Source: Aureimonas mangrovi (lineage in GTDB: Bacteria; Pseudomonadota; Alphaproteobacteria; Rhizobiales; Rhizobiaceae). From it: a DNA stretch of 64,000 nt. The translations under genes and the position numbers were made by a program. The first letter of the stretch is position 1. The number at the start of each line of letters is the position of its first letter. This document shows, one piece after another, positions 57,507 through 64,000 of this stretch. A model generated the notes under the pieces. The model was given only the letters and a program-made list of their open reading frames with translations, was not told where the DNA came from and did not search any database. The stretch is taken from the NCBI RefSeq assembly GCF_014058705.1, contig NZ_CP059692.1, positions 1 to 64,000 on the forward strand. Reading direction: 5' to 3'.

Positions 57507-58115
57507 GTGCGACACAACGCCGTCCTCCTCGCCCTTCTTCTCCTCGCGCCCGCCGGTGCCGCGTCCGCGCAGCAGCAGGGCCTCGGCCAGAGCTTCGGCG
57601 GCCTGCAGGTGCAGGGCGACCAGCCGATCGCGATTGAATCCGACCAGCTCGACGTCGACGACCGCGAGCGGATCGCGACCTTCTCCGGCTCGGTCTTCGT
57701 GGAACAGGGCGAAACGAGCATGCGCGCCGAGCGCCTCGTCGTGCACTACACGCAAGGGGCCGACGAGGGTGAGGACGAGGCGGCGCCCGCGCGCTCGAAC
57801 ATGCCGGGCGGCTCCAACGAGATCGAGCGCCTGGAGGCCAGCGGGCAGGTCGAGATCACTTCGGCCGATCAGGTGGCGACCGCCGAACAAGCCGATTTCG
57901 ACATGGCCACGCAGATCGTTGTGATGAGCGGGGACGTCGTCCTCAGCCAGGGGCCGAACGTCGCCACCGGGTGCCGCCTGACGATCCAGATGGACACCGG
58001 CGTCGCGCGCCTGCAGAGCACGGACTGCCAGGGCGCATCCGGCGGCAGCGGCGCGGGGAACCAGAGCGGGCGCGTGCGCATGCTTCTGACGCCCGGCTCC
58101 GAAGAGCAGCAGTAA
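57507..58115 (+). CDS. lptA: LPS transport periplasmic protein LptA
   Basis: LptA forms the periplasmic bridge that carries LPS to the outer membrane. The 202-residue product has a signal peptide (HNAVLLALLLLAPAGAASA, cleaved near QQQ) and an OstA-like domain (IAIESDQLDVDDRERIATFSG, then SMRAERLVVHY). The GTG at 57507 is chosen as start. A TTG at 57492 that overlaps the lptC stop as TTGA is an alternative and would leave the signal peptide intact. lptB follows 15 bases later. Confidence 0.9.
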   Translation: MRHNAVLLALLLLAPAGAASAQQQGLGQSFGGLQVQGDQPIAIESDQLDVDDRERIATFSGSVFVEQGETSMRAERLVVHYTQGADEGEDEAAPARSNMPGGSNEIERLEASGQVEITSADQVATAEQADFDMATQIVVMSGDVVLSQGPNVATGCRLTIQMDTGVARLQSTDCQGASGGSGAGNQSGRVRMLLTPGSEEQQ

Positions 58116-58130
58116 GCGAAGGCCGCAAGG

Positions 58131-58922
58131 ATGTCGCAGACCGAGACGGGCGCGCGCACGAGCGCCCTGCCCCCTTCGCCGATGCCCCCCGCCTCGCGGG
58201 AGGGTACGCTCGTCGCCGCGGGGCTGACGAAGACCTATCGCGGCCGGCGCGTGGTGGACGGAGTGGGCGTCGCGGTGCGGCGCGGAGAAGCGGTCGGCCT
58301 GCTCGGCCCGAACGGCGCCGGCAAGACCACCTGCTTCTACATGATCACCGGCCTCGTGGCGGTGGATGCGGGGCGCATCGAGCTCGACGGGCACGACATC
58401 ACACGAATGCCGATGTATCGGCGTGCGCGGCTCGGCATCGGCTATCTGCCGCAGGAGGCCTCGATCTTCCGCGGCCTGACCGTCGAGCAGAACATCCGCG
58501 CAGTCCTCGAGATCGTCGAGCCGGACGGCAGGGCGCGCGAGACGCAGCTCGACGAGCTTCTCGAGGAGTTCCGCATCGCGCATCTGCGCAAGCAGCCCGC
58601 CACGGCCCTGTCGGGCGGCGAACGCCGGCGCTGCGAGATCGCGCGGGCGCTCGCCTCGCGACCCACTTTCATGCTTCTCGACGAGCCCTTCGCCGGCGTC
58701 GACCCGATCGCCGTCTCCGACATCCAGGAACTTGTGCGCCATCTCAAGCGGCGCGGCATCGGCGTGCTCATCACCGACCACAACGTGCGCGAGACGCTGG
58801 GCCTGATCGACCGCGCCTACATCATGCACGCCGGCGCCGTCCTCACCCACGGCGCCCCGCACGAGATCGTCGCCAATTCCGATGTCAGGCGCATCTATCT
58901 CGGCGAGCAGTTCAGCTACTGA
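58131..58922 (+). CDS. lptB: LPS export ABC transporter ATPase LptB
   Basis: LptB powers LPS extraction from the inner membrane. The 263-residue ABC ATPase has Walker [14 protein letters not shown], the Q-loop in [13 protein letters not shown], the signature [15 protein letters not shown], Walker [14 protein letters not shown] and the H-loop in [10 protein letters not shown]. The N-terminus (about 1-25) is Pro/Ala rich. It ends 115 bases before rpoN, the order found in most Proteobacteria. Confidence 0.97.
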   Translation: MSQTETGARTSALPPSPMPPASREGTLVAAGLTKTYRGRRVVDGVGVAVRRGEAVGLLGPNGAGKTTCFYMITGLVAVDAGRIELDGHDITRMPMYRRARLGIGYLPQEASIFRGLTVEQNIRAVLEIVEPDGRARETQLDELLEEFRIAHLRKQPATALSGGERRRCEIARALASRPTFMLLDEPFAGVDPIAVSDIQELVRHLKRRGIGVLITDHNVRETLGLIDRAYIMHAGAVLTHGAPHEIVANSDVRRIYLGEQFSY

Positions 58923-58953
58923 CATCGGCCGCCTTACGGGACGCTCGCCGATA

Positions 58954-58982
58954 TTGACAGGCCACTTCCGGACCCGCTTCAT
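58954..58982 (+). promoter_or_regulatory. Candidate rpoN promoter
   Basis: TTGACA is followed after 17 bases by CTTCAT, about 55 bases before the rpoN start. The -35 box is perfect and the -10 box weak. It suggests rpoN can be transcribed separately from lptB. Confidence 0.45.
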
Positions 58983-59037
58983 TAGGCCATGAAGCTGCCC
59001 CGTCTGCGGTAGCGGCGATGGGGAGGGCGACAGAGCG

Positions 59038-60426
59038 ATGACGCTCTCGATCCGGATCGAGGCCCGCCAGCAGCAATCGCTGGTGATGACGCCGCAGCTC
59101 CTGCAGTCGATCCGGCTCCTGCAGCTCGGCCATCAGGATCTGCGCGCCCATCTGGAGCGCGAGGCGGACCGCAACCCCTTCATCGAGCTGCACGAACCGC
59201 ACAGCGGCGGCAAGGGACGCGTGCGCGCTGCCATGCCGGCGTCGCCGAGCGCCAAACCCTCGCTACCGACTTCCACCGGCGCCGCTTCATCCGACGGCAC
59301 CGAACGCCTTGCCGAGACACGCGCCGAAACGCGCTCGCTGGAGGCGCACGCCAGCGCCGAAATCGCAGAAATCTTCGCCTGCAGGACGGACCGTGCCGTC
59401 GCGTTCGCCCTCGTCGGCGCGCTCGACGAGGCCGGCTATTTTCGCGAAGACGTCGATGCGTTCTCTCTTGCGCATGGTCACGAAGCCGAGACCGTCGGCC
59501 GCGTCCTGGCGCGGCTGCGCGCGCAGGCAGAGCCGGCGGGCCTTTTTGCGGCCGACCTTGCCCAGTGCCTTGCCCTGCAGCTCGATCGACGCGGCAGGCT
59601 CGACCCGGTCGCCGAGACGGTTCTTGCCCATCTTGATCTCGTCGCGCGCGGCGATCTGGCGACCCTGCGCCGGCTGACGGGCGAGGACGAGGCGGGGATC
59701 GCGGAGCTCATCGGCGAAATCCGGCGGCTGGAACCTAAGCCCGGCCGCCTTTTCGACACGGCAGATCGCGTCAGCGTCGTGCCGGACGTCGTCGTCACCG
59801 GCGCGCCCGCGAAGGGGTGGCGGGTGGAGCTGAACGCGGCGATCCTGCCGCGCGTCCTCGTCGACGAACGCTACGCGGCGCGCGTCGCGGCCGGCCCGCT
59901 CTCGCGCGAGGAGCGCGACTTCCTGTCGGACTGCCGCGCGTCGGCGCAATGGCTGACGCGCGCGCTCGACCAGCGCTCGCGCACCATCACGAAGGTCGCG
60001 GCGGAGATCGTGCAGCGCCAGTCGGGCTTCTTCGCGCACGGGCCGCAGGGGTTGAAGCCGATGACGCTGGCGAGCGTCGCCGAAGCGACGGGCCTGCATG
60101 AATCGACCGTCAGCCGCGTGACGACGGACAAGTTCATGCAGACGCCGCGCGGCACCTTCGAAATGAAGTTCTTCTTCACCACGGCCATCGCCTCCTCGGC
60201 CGGCGGGGAGGCTCATTCGGCCGGCGGTGTGAAACACCGCATCCGCCGCCTCGTGGATGCCGAGACGCCGGACGCGGTCCTGTCCGACGATGACATCGCC
60301 GCGCGCCTGCAGGGCGAGGGCATCGAGATCGCCCGACGCACTGTCGCGAAATATCGCGAAGCGCTGGGCATCGCCTCCTCGGTGCAGCGGCGCCGGGCGC
60401 TGGCCATGCGGCGTATCGCATCCTGA
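59038..60426 (+). CDS. rpoN: RNA polymerase sigma-54 factor
   Basis: Sigma-54 directs polymerase to -24/-12 promoters under control of AAA+ activators, typically for nitrogen and transport genes. The 462-residue protein has region I (RQQQSLVMTPQLLQSIRLLQLG), a short region II, the core-binding region III and the C-terminal RpoN box ARRTVAKYRE (432-441). Region II lacks the long acidic stretch seen in other members, so the protein is a little short. It is followed by hpf and ptsN, as in most Proteobacteria. Confidence 0.96.
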   Translation: MTLSIRIEARQQQSLVMTPQLLQSIRLLQLGHQDLRAHLEREADRNPFIELHEPHSGGKGRVRAAMPASPSAKPSLPTSTGAASSDGTERLAETRAETRSLEAHASAEIAEIFACRTDRAVAFALVGALDEAGYFREDVDAFSLAHGHEAETVGRVLARLRAQAEPAGLFAADLAQCLALQLDRRGRLDPVAETVLAHLDLVARGDLATLRRLTGEDEAGIAELIGEIRRLEPKPGRLFDTADRVSVVPDVVVTGAPAKGWRVELNAAILPRVLVDERYAARVAAGPLSREERDFLSDCRASAQWLTRALDQRSRTITKVAAEIVQRQSGFFAHGPQGLKPMTLASVAEATGLHESTVSRVTTDKFMQTPRGTFEMKFFFTTAIASSAGGEAHSAGGVKHRIRRLVDAETPDAVLSDDDIAARLQGEGIEIARRTVAKYREALGIASSVQRRRALAMRRIAS

Positions 60427-60646
60427 CGGCGCGGCCGGCGGTTCGCGATTCTTTTGCGCGGAAAGCTCCGGCGGCCATGTCGAGGGCGTCTTGCCCTCCT
60501 AGATTCATGACGTCCCTACGGCATCGTCCGGCGGGATCGCATGCGGAAAAGGGCCCGGCGCCAGCCGGCGGCGCCCGTTTCCGACAGACAGGCCGCCCTC
60601 CACGGGCTTTCCTGCGGCGGGCGAGGACAGGGAAGGAACAGGACGC

Positions 60647-61222
60647 ATGTCACTGCGAGTATCAGGCCGCCACATGGATGTCGGCGAAGCGTTCCGCACA
60701 CGCATCGAAGACAAACTCAGCGATCAGGTGGGCAAGTATTTCGACGGCAACTTCTCCGGAACGGTCGTCGTCTCGAAGGATGCGTCACGCTACACGACCG
60801 ACTGCACGCTGCATCTGGACAGCGGCGTCATCTTCCAGGCGGCCGGCATGGCGCACGACCCGGAAGCCTCCTTCGCCGAGGCGTCCGAGCGCATCGATAA
60901 GCGCTTGCGCCGCTACAAGCGCCGCCTCAAGGACCATAAGGCCAACGGGGCGGCGGTGCGCGAGGTCGCCTACACGGTGATGGAGGCGATCCCCGACGAG
61001 GCCGAGGACGTGCCGGAGGATTACGCCCCTGCCATCGTCGCCGAAACGTCCATCGTCGTCGGCACATTCTCCGTCGCGGGCGCGGTCATGGAGCTCGATC
61101 GGCGCGACAGCCCGATCGTCGTCTTCAAGAACGCCGGCTCGGGCGCCATCAACATCGTCTATCGCAGAAGTGACGGCAATTTCGGCTGGGTGGACCCTTC
61201 CACCTTGCGCGACGAGGCGTGA
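60647..61222 (+). CDS. hpf: Ribosome hibernation promoting factor, long form
   Basis: Long HPF binds the 30S decoding centre in stationary phase and dimerises 70S ribosomes to 100S. The 191-residue product has the N-terminal ribosome-binding domain (SLRVSGRHMDVGEAFR, then DKRLRRYKRRLKDH) and the C-terminal dimerisation domain (SPIVVFKNAGSGAINIVYRR). GGAAGGAACAGG precedes the ATG. A 220-base gap separates it from rpoN and contains a GC-rich hairpin near 60563-60590 but no visible gene. Confidence 0.94.
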   Translation: MSLRVSGRHMDVGEAFRTRIEDKLSDQVGKYFDGNFSGTVVVSKDASRYTTDCTLHLDSGVIFQAAGMAHDPEASFAEASERIDKRLRRYKRRLKDHKANGAAVREVAYTVMEAIPDEAEDVPEDYAPAIVAETSIVVGTFSVAGAVMELDRRDSPIVVFKNAGSGAINIVYRRSDGNFGWVDPSTLRDEA

Positions 61223-61335
61223 GCGTTTAACCCGCACGCCCGCCGGGCCTTCGCATCGAACGCGAGATCGCGCCGCCCGGCAGCCCTGCCGGGCGGGCGA
61301 TCGATACACGCGTCAGTGCAAGGCGAAACCGCAGC

Positions 61336-61797
61336 ATGGAACTGGAAGACCTGATCCGTCAGGACGCGATCCTGCCGCAACTGAAGGCCAGCTCGAAGAA
61401 GCAGGTTCTGCAGGAGCTTGCGCAGAAGGCGGCCGAACTGACGGCGCTCGACGAGCGCGAGATCTTCGATACCGTCATGGAGCGCGAGCGCCTCGGCTCC
61501 ACCGGGGTCGGCAACGGCATCGCGATCCCCCACGGCAAGCTCGCGGCCCTCGACAAGATCACCGGCGTCTTCGGCAGGCTCGCGCGCCCCGTCGGCTTCG
61601 ACGCGCTGGACGATGAGCCGGTGGACCTCGTCTTCCTCCTGATCGCCCCTGCGGGCTCGGGCGCCGACCATCTGAAGGCCCTGTCGAAGATCGCGCGCCT
61701 CCTGCGCAATCCCGAGATGGTCGCCTCGCTGCGTGCCTCGCAGGACGCAGCCGAAATCTACAGCCTCATCAAGTCCCCTCCGCCCGCTCCGGCATGA
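61336..61797 (+). CDS. ptsN: PTS IIA-like nitrogen regulatory protein PtsN
   Basis: PtsN (EIIA-Ntr) is the phosphoryl acceptor of the regulatory PTS that links carbon, nitrogen and potassium homeostasis. The 153-residue protein has the phosphorylation site His66 in GNGIAIPHGKL and typical PTS-EIIA-2 landmarks (RERLGSTGVG, then VDLVFLLIAPAGSG). Its usual partner genes rpoN and hpf are directly upstream. A terminator follows. Confidence 0.96.
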   Translation: MELEDLIRQDAILPQLKASSKKQVLQELAQKAAELTALDEREIFDTVMERERLGSTGVGNGIAIPHGKLAALDKITGVFGRLARPVGFDALDDEPVDLVFLLIAPAGSGADHLKALSKIARLLRNPEMVASLRASQDAAEIYSLIKSPPPAPA

Positions 61798-61800
61798 GAA

Positions 61801-61822
61801 AGCCGGGGCTCTCGCCCCGGCT
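61801..61822. terminator. Terminator-like hairpin after ptsN
   Basis: AGCCGGGGC and GCCCCGGCT form a 9-bp stem with a TCTC loop, four bases after the ptsN stop and between convergent genes. The T-run is absent, so its strength is uncertain. Confidence 0.6.
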
Positions 61823-61879
61823 CGTCATCACCTGGTCGTGTCCGGCAAAACCCGGCCGCCGAAGCGCGACGGATGCCTC

Positions 61880-62131
61880 TCAGTGGATGCTGAGCGTCAT
61901 CAGCTCGTTCTCGCTGGCGCTCGCCAGGATCGAGGATCGGTCGTCGGAGACCGCGAGCGGGGTGCCGTCGGCCGAGAACAGGGCCCACAGCTTGATGCCG
62001 GGGCGGATCGACTGGGCGGCTGGGAACTTCGCGCGGATATCGTCGGAGGACATGCGGCGCAGATAGGCCAGATGCCCCTCGCCGAGCGCGGCGAAGTCCG
62101 TCTTGGAAAGGTCGTTGTGTGCGTCGAACAT
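61880..62131 (-). CDS. DUF1150 family small protein
   Basis: An 83-residue cytoplasmic protein of the DUF1150 family, restricted mainly to alphaproteobacteria, with the conserved LAYLRRMSSDDI, LWALFSADGTPLAVSD and a polar C-terminus. Its gene typically lies immediately downstream of a small heat-shock gene, as here (39 bases after hsp20), so it is probably co-expressed under stress. No activity is established. Confidence 0.85.
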   Translation of the reverse strand: MFDAHNDLSKTDFAALGEGHLAYLRRMSSDDIRAKFPAAQSIRPGIKLWALFSADGTPLAVSDDRSSILASASENELMTLSIH

Positions 62132-62170
62132 CTCTAGGCTCCTTATCGAGCATCGGCGAGCTTCGCGGGT

Positions 62171-62608
62171 TCAGTCCGAAACCGCGATCTCGATCTTCTT
62201 CACCACTCGCTCGGGCCTCGGTCTTGCCAGATCGATCATGAGAAGACCGGTCTTCAGTTCGGCACCGAGGATGCGCATTCCGTCCGCGAAGAGAAAGCTC
62301 TTCTGGAACTGACGTGCGGCGATCCCGCGATGCAGGAATTCCCGGTCCTTCGCCTCGCTCTGCGCACCGCGGATGGTCAGCTGGTTCTCCTCGGTCGTGA
62401 TCTCGAGGTCTTCCGGCCTGAATCCCGCAACGGCCAGCGTGATCCGGATGATCTGCTCCTCCTGCCCGCCATCGGCGTCCCGCATGCGGACACGCTCGAT
62501 ATTGTAGGGAGGATAGCCATCGGCGCCTTTCCCGATCCTTTCGAGCGTGCGTTCCACGCTGTCGAAGCCCAAGAGTAGCGGGCTGGAGAAGGGCGACAAC
62601 CGGCTCAT
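62171..62608 (-). CDS. Small heat shock protein Hsp20
   Basis: A 145-residue IbpA-type holdase chaperone. The N-terminal region (SRLSPFSSPLLLGFDSVERT) is typical of the alphaproteobacterial class, followed by the alpha-crystallin domain (about 38-125) with LAVAGFRPEDLEITTEENQL and the GLLMIDLARPRPE segment. The start at 62608 is chosen for AAGGA nine bases upstream. DUF1150 follows. I see no ROSE or fourU element in the short leader, but I cannot fold it reliably. Confidence 0.92.
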   Translation of the reverse strand: MSRLSPFSSPLLLGFDSVERTLERIGKGADGYPPYNIERVRMRDADGGQEEQIIRITLAVAGFRPEDLEITTEENQLTIRGAQSEAKDREFLHRGIAARQFQKSFLFADGMRILGAELKTGLLMIDLARPRPERVVKKIEIAVSD

Positions 62609-62750
62609 CGGCGACAAGTCCTTGTTACAAGCGACTTTCAGAAAAGCGACCCGTCTATCGGCATCGCCCTTCCTTGTCGGCTTGATATGGCCCCGTCACG
62701 GTTCGCCTTCAATGGCATGCGCCGTCCCCTTCACGAGGGCGTGCGAAGCA

Positions 62751-63266
62751 TCATCCGAGCGTCGCGGCTCCGGGCGTGAATGCCATCGCCACGCCGTTGA
62801 TGCAGTGCCGCTTGCCGGTCGGCTGCGGTCCATCGTCGAAGATATGGCCGAGATGGCCGCCGCAATTGGCGCAGTGCACCTCCGTGCGCGGATAGACGAG
62901 CACGTAGTCCGTCTGGGTGCCGATGCGGCTCTGGTCGATCGCCTCGTAGAAGCTCGGCCAGCCGGTGCGCGAATCGTACTTCGCCTGCGAGGAATAGAGC
63001 GGGTTGTCGCATCCGGCGCAGTGGAAGATGCCGGCGCGCTTTTCCTCGTTGAGGGCACTCGTGTAGGGGCGCTCGGTCGATTCCTGCCGCAGGACGGCAA
63101 AGGCGTCGGGCGACAGCCTTGCGCGCCACTCATCCTCGCTCATCGAAACGGGGAAGCTGCCCGTCGCCGCCTGCGCCACGGCCGCAGGGCCGAAGCCGAA
63201 GCGCCAGCCGATCAGACCGATGGCGGCGAGCGCCACACCGCCCAGAAGAAACTCGCGTCTGCGCAT
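62751..63266 (-). CDS. msrB: Exported peptide methionine-(R)-S-oxide reductase MsrB
   Basis: MsrB repairs methionine-R-sulfoxide in proteins. The 171-residue product has both zinc CxxC motifs (HCAGCDN and HCANCGG) and the catalytic RHCINGVAM near the C-terminus. It begins MRRREFLLGGVALAAIGLIG, a twin-arginine signal, so unlike the common cytoplasmic MsrB it is probably folded first and exported to the periplasm. No msrA or msrP is adjacent. The start at 63266 is fixed by the signal. Confidence 0.92.
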   Translation of the reverse strand: MRRREFLLGGVALAAIGLIGWRFGFGPAAVAQAATGSFPVSMSEDEWRARLSPDAFAVLRQESTERPYTSALNEEKRAGIFHCAGCDNPLYSSQAKYDSRTGWPSFYEAIDQSRIGTQTDYVLVYPRTEVHCANCGGHLGHIFDDGPQPTGKRHCINGVAMAFTPGAATLG

Positions 63267-63389
63267 CTCGTCATCCTCCGCTTTCGGCCGACGGCCAGCC
63301 TCCAATGTCGATCTCGCACACCGTGCGCGCAAGGCCGCGACGTGCGTCATAAAGGTGTCTGAGCGAAGGATCGCCCCGGCACCGCGCCG

Positions 63390-63642
63390 TCAGTTCGCGG
63401 GCATCCGGGCGGCATCGATCACACGCACGGCGCCGTTGGACTGCATGACGTCGGCTTGCGTGACCGTCGCGACGTTGCCTTGGGTGTCGGTGACGGTCAG
63501 GTCGTCGCCGTCCATCGCGAGCGTGAGGGCCTCTCCCGCCCTCGACGGTGATGACTTCGTGGCTGCCGCCGTCGTCCGCGATCATCTGCATGGGGGCCGC
63601 TGACGTCGCCTCGGCCGGCACCACGTGATCATCATCGTTTCC
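63390..63642 (-). pseudogene. Fasciclin-domain remnant with frameshift
   Basis: The C-terminal half of a fasciclin (FAS1) domain is visible in two frames. From 63642 the frame reads GGSHEVITVEGG, then a one-base gain in a GGGAGAGG stretch (about 63534-63540) moves to ALTLAMDGDDLTVTDTQGN and ADVMQSNGAVRVIDAARMP, ending at 63390. The last part matches the conserved ASNGVIHVIDxVLMP end of fasciclin. The N-terminal half and signal peptide are missing: a stop precedes 63642. It is a decayed gene fragment unless the sequence contains errors. Confidence 0.75.
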
Positions 63643-63754
63643 TCACCAACGGAAGGCCCGCATCACGGGCGTCCGGGAGGAAATACGGATCGCGATGTCC
63701 CAGGATGCGAAATCACCGATTCACGGCCGCGTGATGATGCGCGGGCGAGCTCCG

Positions 63755-64000
63755 TCAGTCCTCGACGCGGCCGCGCATGCGCTTGATGCCCGAGCGGCCC
63801 TTCTTCTCCTTCAGGCGCCGCTCCACCGCTCCGCGCGAGGGCCGCGTCTTCTTTCGCGGCGGCGGGGGCGGCACGAGGGCTCGGCGCACGAGGACCGCGA
63901 GGCGCTCGCGCGCATCCTCGCGGTTGCGTTCCTGCGTACGGAAGCGCGAGGCCTCGATCAGCACCTCGCCCTCCTTCGTGGCGCGCGCACCGGCAAGCTT
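63755..64000 (-). CDS. arfB: Alternative ribosome-rescue factor ArfB (3' part)
   Basis: ArfB (YaeJ) is a peptidyl-tRNA hydrolase that rescues stalled ribosomes without a stop codon. The last 81 codons are in the window. They show VLIEASRFRTQERNRED and the basic tail with KKTRPSRGAVERRLKEKK, which inserts into the mRNA channel. The catalytic GGQ motif and the start lie beyond base 64000, so the gene is incomplete here. The reading frame is open to the window edge. Confidence 0.9.
   Translation of the reverse strand, partial: KLAGARATKEGEVLIEASRFRTQERNREDARERLAVLVRRALVPPPPPRKKTRPSRGAVERRLKEKKGRSGIKRMRGRVED

Overview
The window is GC-rich, gene-dense chromosomal DNA of an alphaproteobacterium, most likely in the Rhizobiales (Hyphomicrobiales). 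The support is gene order: dnaA-dnaN-recF-moeB; irr next to fabA-fabB-fabI; rimP-nusA-ylxR-infB-rbfA-truB with rpsO-pnp; lnt-praR-metK-trmB; tsaB-rimI-plsC-miaB-phoH-ybeY-corC; lptC-lptA-lptB-rpoN-hpf-ptsN. An Irr regulator with a three-histidine heme motif and an OlsB-type ornithine-lipid acyltransferase point the same way. I cannot name a genus. Base 1 is the ATG of dnaA, so the record was probably linearised there.

Layout. 1-5341 (+): replication initiation and repair genes, a MoeB/ThiF-family enzyme and an exported SH3 protein. 5422-9247: irr (-), a small exported protein (-), then fabABI (+) for unsaturated fatty acid synthesis and enoyl reduction. 9331-15851 is the most accessory-like part: an aldo/keto reductase, a DUF5996-acetyltransferase fusion, a glutaredoxin-MauE membrane fusion, the ohrR/ohr organic peroxide pair, DoxX, a small exported protein and a YcaQ-type DNA glycosylase. 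15922-29703 (-): the translation and transcription-factor supercluster rimP to pnp. It is interrupted between truB and rpsO by an esterase, a DUF4394 protein and an oppositely oriented FMN reductase, and between infB and rbfA by a frameshifted ORF. 30151-41347 (-): trmB, metK, praR, lnt, corC, ybeY, phoH, miaB, plsC, rimI, tsaB and nfu. 41441-50377 (-): a universal stress protein, trpS, murJ, glnD and mutS. 50710-56544: a small exported protein, olsB, lspA, two RNA methyltransferases, lapA, ihfB and sppA. 56764-61797 (+): LPS transport genes, rpoN, hpf and ptsN. 61880-64000 (-): DUF1150, Hsp20, an exported MsrB, a broken fasciclin remnant and the 3' part of arfB, which runs off the window.

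Most of the content is housekeeping. Many operons use 4-base stop/start overlaps (ATGA, GTGA, TTGA), and recF appears to start at a rare CTG in a CTGA overlap with dnaN. I found no rRNA, tRNA, CRISPR array, insertion sequence or prophage, and no convincing undescribed multi-gene system. The best leads are small: the frameshifted gene inside the infB-rbfA operon, the recF start, a terminator-bearing leader before rimP-nusA, the DUF5996-GNAT fusion, the fasciclin remnant and two copies of a Rhizobiales-type palindromic repeat.
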